From assembly GCF_051020955.1 (NCBI RefSeq), contig NW_027476688.1, positions 20,001 to 84,000 of the forward strand: a DNA stretch of 64,000 nucleotides, given 5' to 3'. Every line of letters begins with the position of its first letter. Position 1 is the stretch's first letter. Of the stretch, positions 49,402 to 63,841 are shown piece after piece. Source of the DNA: Megalopta genalis. Lineage: Eukaryota > Arthropoda > Insecta > Hymenoptera > Halictidae. The notes under the pieces are model-generated. The model searched no databases and was not told where the DNA came from. It saw only the letters and a program-made list of their open reading frames with translations. The translations under genes were made by a program, and so were the position numbers.

Positions 49402-52400
49402 TAATGATAGGATTTTTCAGAAAATTGAAAAAACCGTAAAATGTCAAGAGTAAAGTGCCCTTATTTTAAACAATGTATCGTTCTAAATGCTTAATCCCTA
49501 TGTAAAAAAGTTATTTAAGCAGGAATATGTTATTGAAAAAAATTAGAAAAATTTATTTTAGCCGTAAATCGAAAATAATGGATCGAGCGAATCGGTCGAT
49601 TGCGCCGAGACGCGCTATGATGCAACAGACGAGCGATTGGAACGCCCGAATATTTTCAAAGTCCCAACGTACCGATCAAGGGTAAAGTACCATTTTCCTA
49701 CATTAGATTTCGTTCTAAATGCTTAATCCCTATGTAAAAACGTTAGTTAAGCAAGAATATCGTATTTTTAAAAAAATCTAATGATAGGATTTCCCAGAAA
49801 ATTGAAAAAACCGAAAAATGTCAAGAGTAAAGTGCCATTTTCTGACATTAGATTTCGTTCTAAATGCTTAATCCCTATGTAGAAACGTTAGTTAAGCAAG
49901 AATATCGTATTTTTAAAAAAATCTAATGATAGGATTTTTCAGAAAATTGAAAAAACCGTAAAATGTCAAGAGTAAAGTGCCCTTATTTTAAACAATGTAT
50001 CGTTCTAAATGCTTAATCCCTATGTAAAAAAGTTATTTTAGCAGGAATATGTTATTGAAAAAAATTAGAAAAATTTATTTTAGCCGTAAATCGAAAATAA
50101 TGGATCGAGCGAATCGGTCGATTGCGCCGAGACGCGCTATGATGCAACAGACGAGCGATTGGAACGCCCGAATATTTTCAAAGTCCCAACGTACCGATCA
50201 AGAGTAAAGTACCATTTTCCTACATTAGATTTCGTTCTAAATGCTTAATCCCTATGTAAAAACGTTAGTTAAGCAAGAATATCGTATTTTTAAAAAAATC
50301 TAATGATAGGATTTCCCAGAAAATTGAAAAAACCGAAAAATGTCAAGAGTAAAGTGCCATTTTCTGACATTAGATTTCGTTCTAAATGCTTAATCCCTAT
50401 GTAGAAACGTTAGTTAAGCAAGAATATCGTATTTTTAAAAAAATCTAATGATAGGATTTTTCAGAAAATTGAAAAAACCGTAAAATGTCAAGAGTAAAGT
50501 GCCCTTATTTTAAACAATGTATCGTTCTAAATGCTTAATCCCTATGTAAAAAAGTTATTTTAGCAGGAATATGTTATTGAAAAAAATTAGAAAAATTTAT
50601 TTTAGCCGTAAATCGAAAATAATGGATCGAGCGAATCGGTCGATTGCGCCGAGACGCGCTATGATGCAACAGACGAGCGATTGGAACGCCCGAATATTTT
50701 CAAAGTCCCAACGTACCGATCAAGAGTAAAGTACCATTTTCCTACATTAGATTTCGTTCTAAATGCTTAATCCCTATGTAAAAACGTTAGTTAAGCAAGA
50801 ATATCGTATTTTTAAAAAAATCTAATGATAGGATTTCCCAGAAAATTGAAAAAACCGAAAAATGTCAAGAGTAAAGTGCCATTTTCTGACATTAGATTTC
50901 GTTCTAAATGCTTAATCCCTATGTAGAAACGTTAGTTAAGCAAGAATATCGTATTTTTAAAAAAATCTAATGATAGGATTTTTCAGAAAATTGAAAAAAC
51001 CGTAAAATGTCAAGAGTAAAGTGCCCTTACTTTAAACAATGTATCGTTCTAAATGCTTAATCCCTATGTAAAAAAGTTATTTAAGCAGGAATATGTTATT
51101 GAAAAAAATTAGAAAAATTTATTTTAGCCGTAAATCGAAAATAATGGATCGAGCGAATCGGTCGATTGCGCCGAGACGCGCTATGATGCAACAGACGAGC
51201 GATTGGAACGCCCGAATATTTTCAAAGTCCCAACGTACCGATCAAGAGTAAAGTACCATTTTCCTACATTAGATTTCGTTCTAAATGCTTAATCCCTATG
51301 TAAAAACGTTAGTTAAGCAAGAATATCGTATTTTTAAAAAAATCTAATGATAGGATTTCCCAGAAAATTGAAAAAACCGAAAAATGTCAAGAGTAAAGTG
51401 CCATTTTCTGACATTAGATTTCGTTCTAAATGCTTAATCCCTATGTAGAAACGTTAGTTAAGCAAGAATATCGTATTTTTAAAAAAATCTAATGATAGGA
51501 TTTTTCAGAAAATTGAAAAAACCGTAAAATGTCAAGAGTAAAGTGCCCTTATTTTAAACAATGTATCGTTCTAAATGCTTAATCCCTATGTAAAAAAGTT
51601 ATTTAAGCAGGAATATGTTATTGAAAAAAATTAGAAAAATTTATTTTAGCCGTAAATCGAAAATAATGGATCGAGCGAATCGGTCGATTGCGCCGAGACG
51701 CGCTATGATGCAACAGACGAGCGATTGGAACGCCCGAATATTTTCAAAGTCCCAACGTACCGATCAAGAGTAAAGTACCATTTTCCTACATTAGATTTCG
51801 TTCTAAATGCTTAATCCCTATGTAAAAACGTTAGTTAAGCAAGAATATCGTATTTTTAAAAAAATCTAATGATAGGATTTTCCAGAAAATTGAAAAAACC
51901 GAAAAATGTCAAGAGTAAAGTGCCATTTTCTGACATTAGATTTCGTTCTAAATGCTTAATCCCTATGTAGAAACGTTAGTTAAGCAAGAATATCGTATTT
52001 TTAAAAAAATCTAATGATAGGATTTTTCAGAAAATTGAAAAAACCGTAAAATGTCAAGAGTAAAGTGCCCTTATTTTAAACAATGTATCGTTCTAAATGC
52101 TTAATCCCTATGTAAAAAAGTTATTTTAGCAGGAATATGTTATTGAAAAAAATTAGAAAAATTTATTTTAGCCGTAAATCGAAAATAATGGGGACACCGG
52201 AGCTGTTCGAAGCGCCGAGCGCGCCGCGTACGCCCGAATATTTTCAAAGTCCCAACGTACCGATCAAGAGTAAAGTACCATTTTCCTACATTAGATTTCG
52301 TTCTAAATGCTTAATCCCTATGTAAAAACGTTAGTTAAGCAAGAATATCGTATTTTTAAAAAAATCTAATGATAGGATTTTCCAGAAAATTGAAAAAACC

Positions 52401-55099
52401 GAAAAATGTCAAGAGTAAAGTGCCATTTTCTGACATTAGATTTCGTTCTAAATGCTTAATCCCTATGTAGAAACGTTAGTTAAGCAAGAATATCGTATTT
52501 TTAAAAAAATCTAATGATAGGATTTTTCAGAAAATTGAAAAAACCGTAAAATGTCAAGAGTAAAGTGCCCTTATTTTAAACAATGTATCGTTCTAAATGC
52601 TTAATCCCTATGTAAAAAAGTTATTTAAGCAGGAATATGTTATTGAAAAAAATTAGAAAAATTTATTTTAGCCGTAAATCGAAAATAATGGATCGAGCGA
52701 ATCGGTCGATTGCGCCGAGACGCGCTATGATGCAACAGACGAGCGATTGGAACGCCCGAATATTTTCAAAGTCCCAACGTACCGATCAAGAGTAAAGTAC
52801 CATTTTCCTACATTAGATTTCGTTCTAAATGCTTAATCCCTATGTAAAAACGTTAGTTAAGCAAGAATATCGTATTTTTAAAAAAATCTAATGATAGGAT
52901 TTCCCAGAAAATTGAAAAAACCGAAAAATGTCAAGAGTAAAGTGCCATTTTCTGACATTAGATTTCGTTCTAAATGCTTAATCCCTATGTAGAAACGTTA
53001 GTTAAGCAAGAATATCGTATTTTTAAAAAAATCTAATGATAGGATTTTTCAGAAAATTGAAAAAACCGTAAAATGTCAAGAGTAAAGTGCCCTTATTTTA
53101 AACAATGTATCGTTCTAAATGCTTAATCCCTATGTAAAAAAGTTATTTAAGCAGGAATATGTTATTGAAAAAAATTAGAAAAATTTATTTTAGCCGTAAA
53201 TCGAAAATAATGGATCGAGCGAATCGGTCGATTGCGCCGAGACGCGCTATGATGCAACAGACGAGCGATTGGAACCCCCGAATATTTTCAAAGTCCCAAC
53301 GTACCGATCAAGAGTAAAGTACCATTTTCCTACATTAGATTTCGTTCTAAATGCTTAATCCCTATGTAAAAACGTTAGTTAAGCAAGAATATCGTATTTT
53401 TAAAAAAATCTAATGATAGGATTTTCCAGAAAATTGAAAAAACCGAAAAATGTCAAGAGTAAAGTGCCATTTTCTGACATTAGATTTCGTTCTAAATGCT
53501 TAATCCCTATGTAGAAACGTTAGTTAAGCAAGAATATCGTATTTTTAAAAAAATCTAATGATAGGATTTTTCAGAAAATTGAAAAAACCGTAAAATGTCA
53601 AGAGTAAAGTGCCCTTATTTTAAACAATGTATCGTTCTAAATGCTTAATCCCTATGTAAAAAAGTTATTTTAGCAGGAATATGTTATTGAAAAAAATTAG
53701 AAAAATTTATTTTAGCCGTAAATCGAAAATAATGGGGACACCGGAGCTGTTCGAAGCGCCGAGCGCGCCGCGTACGCCCGAATATTTTCAAAGTCCCAAC
53801 GTACCGATCAAGAGTAAAGTACCATTTTCCTACATTAGATTTCGTTCTAAATGCTTAATCCCTATGTAAAAACGTTAGTTAAGCAAGAATATCGTATTTT
53901 TAAAAAAATCTAATGATAGGATTTTCCAGAAAATTGAAAAAACCGAAAAATGTCAAGAGTAAAGTGCCATTTTCTGACATTAGATTTCGTTCTAAATGCT
54001 TAATCCCTATGTAGAAACGTTAGTTAAGCAAGAATATCGTATTTTTAAAAAAATCTAATGATAGGATTTTTCAGAAAATTGAAAAAACCGTAAAATGTCA
54101 AGAGTAAAGTGCCCTTATTTTAAACAATGTATCGTTCTAAATGCTTAATCCCTATGTAAAAAAGTTATTTAAGCAGGAATATGTTATTGAAAAAAATTAG
54201 AAAAATTTATTTTAGCCGTAAATCGAAAATAATGGATCGAGCGAATCGGTCGATTGCGCCGAGACGCGCTATGATGCAACAGACGAGCGATTGGAACGCC
54301 CGAATATTTTCAAAGTCCCAACGTACCGATCAAGGGTAAAGTACCATTTTCCTACATTAGATTTCGTTCTAAATGCTTAATCCCTATGTAAAAACGTTAG
54401 TTAAGCAAGAATATCGTATTTTTAAAAAAATCTAATGATAGGATTTCCCAGAAAATTGAAAAAACCGAAAAATGTCAAGAGTAAAGTGCCATTTTCTGAC
54501 ATTAGATTTCGTTCTAAATGCTTAATCCCTATGTAGAAACGTTAGTTAAGCAAGAATATCGTATTTTTAAAAAAATCTAATGATAGGATTTTTCAGAAAA
54601 TTGAAAAAACCGTAAAATGTCAAGAGTAAAGTGCCCTTATTTTAAACAATGTATCGTTCTAAATGCTTAATCCCTATGTAAAAAAGTTATTTTAGCAGGA
54701 ATATGTTATTGAAAAAAATTAGAAAAATTTATTTTAGCCGTAAATCGAAAATAATGGATCGAGCGAATCGGTCGATTGCGCCGAGACGCGCTATGATGCA
54801 ACAGACGAGCGATTGGAACGCCCGAATATTTTCAAAGTCCCAACGTACCGATCAAGAGTAAAGTACCATTTTCCTACATTAGATTTCGTTCTAAATGCTT
54901 AATCCCTATGTAAAAACGTTAGTTAAGCAAGAATATCGTATTTTTAAAAAAATCTAATGATAGGATTTCCCAGAAAATTGAAAAAACCGAAAAATGTCAA
55001 GAGTAAAGTGCCATTTTCTGACATTAGATTTCGTTCTAAATGCTTAATCCCTATGTAGAAACGTTAGTTAAGCAAGAATATCGTATTTTTAAAAAAATC

Positions 55100-55766
55100 T
55101 AATGATAGGATTTTTCAGAAAATTGAAAAAACCGTAAAATGTCAAGAGTAAAGTGCCCTTATTTTAAACAATGTATCGTTCTAAATGCTTAATCCCTATG
55201 TAAAAAAGTTATTTTAGCAGGAATATGTTATTGAAAAAAATTAGAAAAATTTATTTTAGCCGTAAATCGAAAATAATGGATCGAGCGAATCGGTCGATTG
55301 CGCCGAGACGCGCTATGATGCAACAGACGAGCGATTGGAACGCCCGAATATTTTCAAAGTCCCAACGTACCGATCAAGAGTAAAGTACCATTTTCCTACA
55401 TTAGATTTCGTTCTAAATGCTTAATCCCTATGTAAAAACGTTAGTTAAGCAAGAATATCGTATTTTTAAAAAAATCTAATGATAGGATTTCCCAGAAAAT
55501 TGAAAAAACCGAAAAATGTCAAGAGTAAAGTGCCATTTTCTGACATTAGATTTCGTTCTAAATGCTTAATCCCTATGTAGAAACGTTAGTTAAGCAAGAA
55601 TATCGTATTTTTAAAAAAATCTAATGATAGGATTTTTCAGAAAATTGAAAAAACCGAAAAATGTCAAGAGTAAAGTGCCATTTTCTGACATTAGATTTCG
55701 TTCTAAATGCTTAATCCCTATGTAGAAACGTTAGTTAAGCAAGAATATCGTATTTTTAAAAAAATC
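55100..55766 (+). repeat. Expanded type B unit, 667 bp, extra hybrid subunit
   Basis: A B unit followed by an additional 145-bp subunit at 55622-55766. The extra subunit starts like a (GGATTTTTCAG) but continues as c (CCGAAAAATG, CTGACATT, GTAGAAACG). This places an a/c crossover within the first 35 or so bases. Confidence 0.88.
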
Positions 55767-57310
55767 TAATGATAGGATTTTTCAGAAAATTGAAAAAACC
55801 GTAAAATGTCAAGAGTAAAGTGCCCTTATTTTAAACAATGTATCGTTCTAAATGCTTAATCCCTATGTAAAAAAGTTATTTAAGCAGGAATATGTTATTG
55901 AAAAAAATTAGAAAAATTTATTTTAGCCGTAAATCGAAAATAATGGGGACACCGGAGCTGTTCGAAGCGCCGAGCGCGCCGCGTACGCCCGAATATTTTC
56001 AAAGTCCCAACGTACCGATCAAGAGTAAAGTACCATTTTCCTACATTAGATTTCGTTCTAAATGCTTAATCCCTATGTAAAAACGTTAGTTAAGCAAGAA
56101 TATCGTATTTTTAAAAAAATCTAATGATAGGATTTTCCAGAAAATTGAAAAAACCGAAAAATGTCAAGAGTAAAGTGCCATTTTCTGACATTAGATTTCG
56201 TTCTAAATGCTTAATCCCTATGTAGAAACGTTAGTTAAGCAAGAATATCGTATTTTTAAAAAAATCTAATGATAGGATTTTTCAGAAAATTGAAAAAACC
56301 GTAAAATGTCAAGAGTAAAGTGCCCTTATTTTAAACAATGTATCGTTCTAAATGCTTAATCCCTATGTAAAAAAGTTATTTAAGCAGGAATATGTTATTG
56401 AAAAAAATTAGAAAAATTTATTTTAGCCGTAAATCGAAAATAATGGATCGAGCGAATCGGTCGATTGCGCCGAGACGCGCTATGATGCAACAGACGAGCG
56501 ATTGGAACGCCCGAATATTTTCAAAGTCCCAACGTACCGATCAAGAGTAAAGTACCATTTTCCTACATTAGATTTCGTTCTAAATGCTTAATCCCTATGT
56601 AAAAACGTTAGTTAAGCAAGAATATCGTATTTTTAAAAAAATCTAATGATAGGATTTCCCAGAAAATTGAAAAAACCGAAAAATGTCAAGAGTAAAGTGC
56701 CATTTTCTGACATTAGATTTCGTTCTAAATGCTTAATCCCTATGTAGAAACGTTAGTTAAGCAAGAATATCGTATTTTTAAAAAAATCTAATGATAGGAT
56801 TTTTCAGAAAATTGAAAAAACCGTAAAATGTCAAGAGTAAAGTGCCCTTATTTTAAACAATGTATCGTTCTAAATGCTTAATCCCTATGTAAAAAAGTTA
56901 TTTAAGCAGGAATATGTTATTGAAAAAAATTAGAAAAATTTATTTTAGCCGTAAATCGAAAATAATGGATCGAGCGAATCGGTCGATTGCGCCGAGACGC
57001 GCTATGATGCAACAGACGAGCGATTGGAACCCCCGAATATTTTCAAAGTCCCAACGTACCGATCAAGAGTAAAGTACCATTTTCCTACATTAGATTTCGT
57101 TCTAAATGCTTAATCCCTATGTAAAAACGTTAGTTAAGCAAGAATATCGTATTTTTAAAAAAATCTAATGATAGGATTTTCCAGAAAATTGAAAAAACCG
57201 AAAAATGTCAAGAGTAAAGTGCCATTTTCTGACATTAGATTTCGTTCTAAATGCTTAATCCCTATGTAGAAACGTTAGTTAAGCAAGAATATCGTATTTT
57301 TAAAAAAATC

Positions 57311-57687
57311 TAATGATAGGATTTTTCAGAAAATTGAAAAAACCGTAAAATGTCAAGAGTAAAGTGCCCTTATTTTAAACAATATGTCGTTCTAAATGCT
57401 TAATCCCTATGTAAAAAAGTTATCTAAGCAAGAATATGTAATTGAAAAAAATTAGAAAAATTTATTTTAGCCGTAAATCGAAAATAATGGATCGAGCGAA
57501 TCGGTCGATTGCGCCGAGACGCGCTATGATGCAACAGACGAGCGATTGGAACGCCCGAATATTTTCAAAGTCCCAACGTACCGATCAAGAGTAAAGTACC
57601 ATTTTCCTACATTAGATTTCGTTCTAAATGCTTAATCCCTATGTAGAAACGTTAGTTAAGCAAGAATATCGTATTTTTAAAAAAATC
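57311..57687 (+). repeat. Deleted type B unit, 377 bp, lacks subunit c
   Basis: Shares the 145-bp loss and the rare a-subunit variants (AATATGTCG, TTATCTAAGCAAG, ATGTAATTG) with the unit at 10809, about 46.5 kb away. Both follow a B unit with GAACCCCCG, so a longer block was copied. Confidence 0.9.
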
Positions 57688-60600
57688 TAATGATAGGATT
57701 TTTCAGAAAATTGAAAAAACCGTAAAATGTCAAGAGTAAAGTGCCCTTATTTTAAACAATGTATCGTTCTAAATGCTTAATCCCTATGTAAAAAAGTTAT
57801 TTAAGCAGGAATATGTTATTGAAAAAAATTAGAAAAATTTATTTTAGCCGTAAATCGAAAATAATGGATCGAGCGAATCGGTCGATTGCGCCGAGACGCG
57901 CTATGATGCAACAGACGAGCGATTGGAACGCCCGAATATTTTCAAAGTCCCAACGTACCGATCAAGAGTAAAGTACCATTTTCCTACATTAGATTTCGTT
58001 CTAAATGCTTAATCCCTATGTAAAAACGTTAGTTAAGCAAGAATATCGTATTTTTAAAAAAATCTAATGATAGGATTTCCCAGAAAATTGAAAAAACCGA
58101 AAAATGTCAAGAGTAAAGTGCCATTTTCTGACATTAGATTTCGTTCTAAATGCTTAATCCCTATGTAGAAACGTTAGTTAAGCAAGAATATCGTATTTTT
58201 AAAAAAATCTAATGATAGGATTTTTCAGAAAATTGAAAAAACCGTAAAATGTCAAGAGTAAAGTGCCCTTATTTTAAACAATGTATCGTTCTAAATGCTT
58301 AATCCCTATGTAAAAAAGTTATTTTAGCAGGAATATGTTATTGAAAAAAATTAGAAAAATTTATTTTAGCCGTAAATCGAAAATAATGGGGACACCGGAG
58401 CTGTTCGAAGCGCCGAGCGCGCCGCGTACGCCCGAATATTTTCAAAGTCCCAACGTACCGATCAAGAGTAAAGTACCATTTTCCTACATTAGATTTCGTT
58501 CTAAATGCTTAATCCCTATGTAAAAACGTTAGTTAAGCAAGAATATCGTATTTTTAAAAAAATCTAATGATAGGATTTCCCAGAAAATTGAAAAAACCGA
58601 AAAATGTCAAGAGTAAAGTGCCATTTTCTGACATTAGATTTCGTTCTAAATGCTTAATCCCTATGTAGAAACGTTAGTTAAGCAAGAATATCGTATTTTT
58701 AAAAAAATCTAATGATAGGATTTTTCAGAAAATTGAAAAAACCGTAAAATGTCAAGAGTAAAGTGCCCTTATTTTAAACAATGTATCGTTCTAAATGCTT
58801 AATCCCTATGTAAAAAAGTTATTTAAGCAGGAATATGTTATTGAAAAAAATTAGAAAAATTTATTTTAGCCGTAAATCGAAAATAATGGATCGAGCGAAT
58901 CGGTCGATTGCGCCGAGACGCGCTATGATGCAACAGACGAGCGATTGGAACCCCCGAATATTTTCAAAGTCCCAACGTACCGATCAAGAGTAAAGTACCA
59001 TTTTCCTACATTAGATTTCGTTCTAAATGCTTAATCCCTATGTAAAAACGTTAGTTAAGCAAGAATATCGTATTTTTAAAAAAATCTAATGATAGGATTT
59101 TCCAGAAAATTGAAAAAACCGAAAAATGTCAAGAGTAAAGTGCCATTTTCTGACATTAGATTTCGTTCTAAATGCTTAATCCCTATGTAGAAACGTTAGT
59201 TAAGCAAGAATATCGTATTTTTAAAAAAATCTAATGATAGGATTTTTCAGAAAATTGAAAAAACCGTAAAATGTCAAGAGTAAAGTGCCCTTATTTTAAA
59301 CAATGTATCGTTCTAAATGCTTAATCCCTATGTAAAAAAGTTATTTTAGCAGGAATATGTCATTGAAAAAAATTAGAAAAATTTATTTTAGCCGTAAATC
59401 GAAAATAATGGGGACACCGGAGCTGTTCGAAGCGCCGAGCGCGCCGCGTACGCCCGAATATTTTCAAAGTCCCAACGTACCGATCAAGAGTAAAGTACCA
59501 TTTTCCTACATTAGATTTCGTTCTAAATGCTTAATCCCTATGTAAAAACGTTAGTTAAGCAAGAATATCGTATTTTTAAAAAAATCTAATGATAGGATTT
59601 TCCAGAAAATTGAAAAAACCGAAAAATGTCAAGAGTAAAGTGCCATTTTCTGACATTAGATTTCGTTCTAAATGCTTAATCCCTATGTAGAAACGTTAGT
59701 TAAGCAAGAATATCGTATTTTTAAAAAAATCTAATGATAGGATTTTTCAGAAAATTGAAAAAACCGTAAAATGTCAAGAGTAAAGTGCCCTTATTTTAAA
59801 CAATGTATCGTTCTAAATGCTTAATCCCTATGTAAAAAAGTTATTTAAGCAGGAATATGTTATTGAAAAAAATTAGAAAAATTTATTTTAGCCGTAAATC
59901 GAAAATAATGGATCGAGCGAATCGGTCGATTGCGCCGAGACGCGCTATGATGCAACAGACGAGCGATTGGAACGCCCGAATATTTTCAAAGTCCCAACGT
60001 ACCGATCAAGAGTAAAGTACCATTTTCCTACATTAGATTTCGTTCTAAATGCTTAATCCCTATGTAAAAACGTTAGTTAAGCAAGAATATCGTATTTTTA
60101 AAAAAATCTAATGATAGGATTTTCCAGAAAATTGAAAAAACCGAAAAATGTCAAGAGTAAAGTGCCATTTTCTGACATTAGATTTCGTTCTAAATGCTTA
60201 ATCCCTATGTAGAAACGTTAGTTAAGCAAGAATATCGTATTTTTAAAAAAATCTAATGATAGGATTTTTCAGAAAATTGAAAAAACCGTAAAATGTCAAG
60301 AGTAAAGTGCCCTTATTTTAAACAATGTATCGTTCTAAATGCTTAATCCCTATGTAAAAAAGTTATTTTAGCAGGAATATGTTATTGAAAAAAATTAGAA
60401 AAATTTATTTTAGCCGTAAATCGAAAATAATGGGGACACCGGAGCTGTTCGAAGCGCCGAGCGCGCCGCGTACGCCCGAATATTTTCAAAGTCCCAACGT
60501 ACCGATCAAGAGTAAAGTACCATTTTCCTACATTAGATTTCGTTCTAAATGCTTAATCCCTATGTAAAAACGTTAGTTAAGCAAGAATATCGTATTTTTA

Positions 60601-63600
60601 AAAAAATCTAATGATAGGATTTTCCAGAAAATTGAAAAAACCGAAAAATGTCAAGAGTAAAGTGCCATTTTCTGACATTAGATTTCGTTCTAAATGCTTA
60701 ATCCCTATGTAGAAACGTTAGTTAAGCAAGAATATCGTATTTTTAAAAAAATCTAATGATAGGATTTTTCAGAAAATTGAAAAAACCGTAAAATGTCAAG
60801 AGTAAAGTGCCCTTATTTTAAACAATGTATCGTTCTAAATGCTTAATCCCTATGTAAAAAAGTTATTTAAGCAGGAATATGTTATTGAAAAAAATTAGAA
60901 AAATTTATTTTAGCCGTAAATCGAAAATAATGGGGACACCGGAGCTGTTCGAAGCGCCGAGCGCGCCGCGTACGCCCGAATATTTTCAAAGTCCCAACGT
61001 ACCGATCAAGAGTAAAGTACCATTTTCCTACATTAGATTTCGTTCTAAATGCTTAATCCCTATGTAAAAACGTTAGTTAAGCAAGAATATCGTATTTTTA
61101 AAAAAATCTAATGATAGGATTTTCCAGAAAATTGAAAAAACCGAAAAATGTCAAGAGTAAAGTGCCATTTTCTGACATTAGATTTCGTTCTAAATGCTTA
61201 ATCCCTATGTAGAAACGTTAGTTAAGCAAGAATATCGTATTTTTAAAAAAATCTAATGATAGGATTTTTCAGAAAATTGAAAAAACCGTAAAATGTCAAG
61301 AGTAAAGTGCCCTTATTTTAAACAATGTATCGTTCTAAATGCTTAATCCCTATGTAAAAAAGTTATTTAAGCAGGAATATGTTATTGAAAAAAATTAGAA
61401 AAATTTATTTTAGCCGTAAATCGAAAATAATGGATCGAGCGAATCGGTCGATTGCGCCGAGACGCGCTATGATGCAACAGACGAGCGATTGGAACGCCCG
61501 AATATTTTCAAAGTCCCAACGTACCGATCAAGAGTAAAGTACCATTTTCCTACATTAGATTTCGTTCTAAATGCTTAATCCCTATGTAAAAACGTTAGTT
61601 AAGCAAGAATATCGTATTTTTAAAAAAATCTAATGATAGGATTTCCCAGAAAATTGAAAAAACCGAAAAATGTCAAGAGTAAAGTGCCATTTTCTGACAT
61701 TAGATTTCGTTCTAAATGCTTAATCCCTATGTAGAAACGTTAGTTAAGCAAGAATATCGTATTTTTAAAAAAATCTAATGATAGGATTTTTCAGAAAATT
61801 GAAAAAACCGTAAAATGTCAAGAGTAAAGTGCCCTTATTTTAAACAATGTATCGTTCTAAATGCTTAATCCCTATGTAAAAAAGTTATTTAAGCAGGAAT
61901 ATGTTATTGAAAAAAATTAGAAAAATTTATTTTAGCCGTAAATCGAAAATAATGGATCGAGCGAATCGGTCGATTGCGCCGAGACGCGCTATGATGCAAC
62001 AGACGAGCGATTGGAACCCCCGAATATTTTCAAAGTCCCAACGTACCGATCAAGAGTAAAGTACCATTTTCCTACATTAGATTTCGTTCTAAATGCTTAA
62101 TCCCTATGTAAAAACGTTAGTTAAGCAAGAATATCGTATTTTTAAAAAAATCTAATGATAGGATTTTCCAGAAAATTGAAAAAACCGAAAAATGTCAAGA
62201 GTAAAGTGCCATTTTCTGACATTAGATTTCGTTCTAAATGCTTAATCCCTATGTAGAAACGTTAGTTAAGCAAGAATATCGTATTTTTAAAAAAATCTAA
62301 TGATAGGATTTTTCAGAAAATTGAAAAAACCGTAAAATGTCAAGAGTAAAGTGCCCTTATTTTAAACAATGTATCGTTCTAAATGCTTAATCCCTATGTA
62401 AAAAAGTTATTTTAGCAGGAATATGTTATTGAAAAAAATTAGAAAAATTTATTTTAGCCGTAAATCGAAAATAATGGGGACACCGGAGCTGTTCGAAGCG
62501 CCGAGCGCGCCGCGTACGCCCGAATATTTTCAAAGTCCCAACGTACCGATCAAGAGTAAAGTACCATTTTCCTACATTAGATTTCGTTCTAAATGCTTAA
62601 TCCCTATGTAAAAACGTTAGTTAAGCAAGAATATCGTATTTTTAAAAAAATCTAATGATAGGATTTTCCAGAAAATTGAAAAAACCGAAAAATGTCAAGA
62701 GTAAAGTGCCATTTTCTGACATTAGATTTCGTTCTAAATGCTTAATCCCTATGTAGAAACGTTAGTTAAGCAAGAATATCGTATTTTTAAAAAAATCTAA
62801 TGATAGGATTTTTCAGAAAATTGAAAAAACCGTAAAATGTCAAGAGTAAAGTGCCCTTATTTTAAACAATGTATCGTTCTAAATGCTTAATCCCTATGTA
62901 AAAAAGTTATTTAAGCAGGAATATGTTATTGAAAAAAATTAGAAAAATTTATTTTAGCCGTAAATCGAAAATAATGGATCGAGCGAATCGGTCGATTGCG
63001 CCGAGACGCGCTATGATGCAACAGACGAGCGATTGGAACGCCCGAATATTTTCAAAGTCCCAACGTACCGATCAAGAGTAAAGTACCATTTTCCTACATT
63101 AGATTTCGTTCTAAATGCTTAATCCCTATGTAAAAACGTTAGTTAAGCAAGAATATCGTATTTTTAAAAAAATCTAATGATAGGATTTCCCAGAAAATTG
63201 AAAAAACCGAAAAATGTCAAGAGTAAAGTGCCATTTTCTGACATTAGATTTCGTTCTAAATGCTTAATCCCTATGTAGAAACGTTAGTTAAGCAAGAATA
63301 TCGTATTTTTAAAAAAATCTAATGATAGGATTTTTCAGAAAATTGAAAAAACCGTAAAATGTCAAGAGTAAAGTGCCCTTATTTTAAACAATGTATCGTT
63401 CTAAATGCTTAATCCCTATGTAAAAAAGTTATTTAAGCAGGAATATGTTATTGAAAAAAATTAGAAAAATTTATTTTAGCCGTAAATCGAAAATAATGGA
63501 TCGAGCGAATCGGTCGATTGCGCCGAGACGCGCTATGATGCAACAGACGAGCGATTGGAACCCCCGAATATTTTCAAAGTCCCAACGTACCGATCAAGAG

Positions 63601-63841
63601 TAAAGTACCATTTTCCTACATTAGATTTCGTTCTAAATGCTTAATCCCTATGTAAAAACGTTAGTTAAGCAAGAATATCGTATTTTTAAAAAAATCTAAT
63701 GATAGGATTTTCCAGAAAATTGAAAAAACCGAAAAATGTCAAGAGTAAAGTGCCATTTTCTGACATTAGATTTCGTTCTAAATGCTTAATCCCTATGTAG
63801 AAACGTTAGTTAAGCAAGAATATCGTATTTTTAAAAAAATC

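Larger units (their letters stand above)
48235..52011 (+). repeat. Segmental duplication copy 2 (3,777 bp)
   Basis: Repeats the series that begins at 43414, with the same rare marks and the same deleted B unit at 49025, but with five normal B units instead of seven. The two-unit (1,044 bp) difference fits later expansion or contraction in the B run. Confidence 0.9.

Noticed and set aside
43414..52011. Assembly artefact as explanation for the repeated block
   Set aside because: Not excluded, but the copies differ by two units and the flanks differ, which simple duplication of contig ends would not produce.
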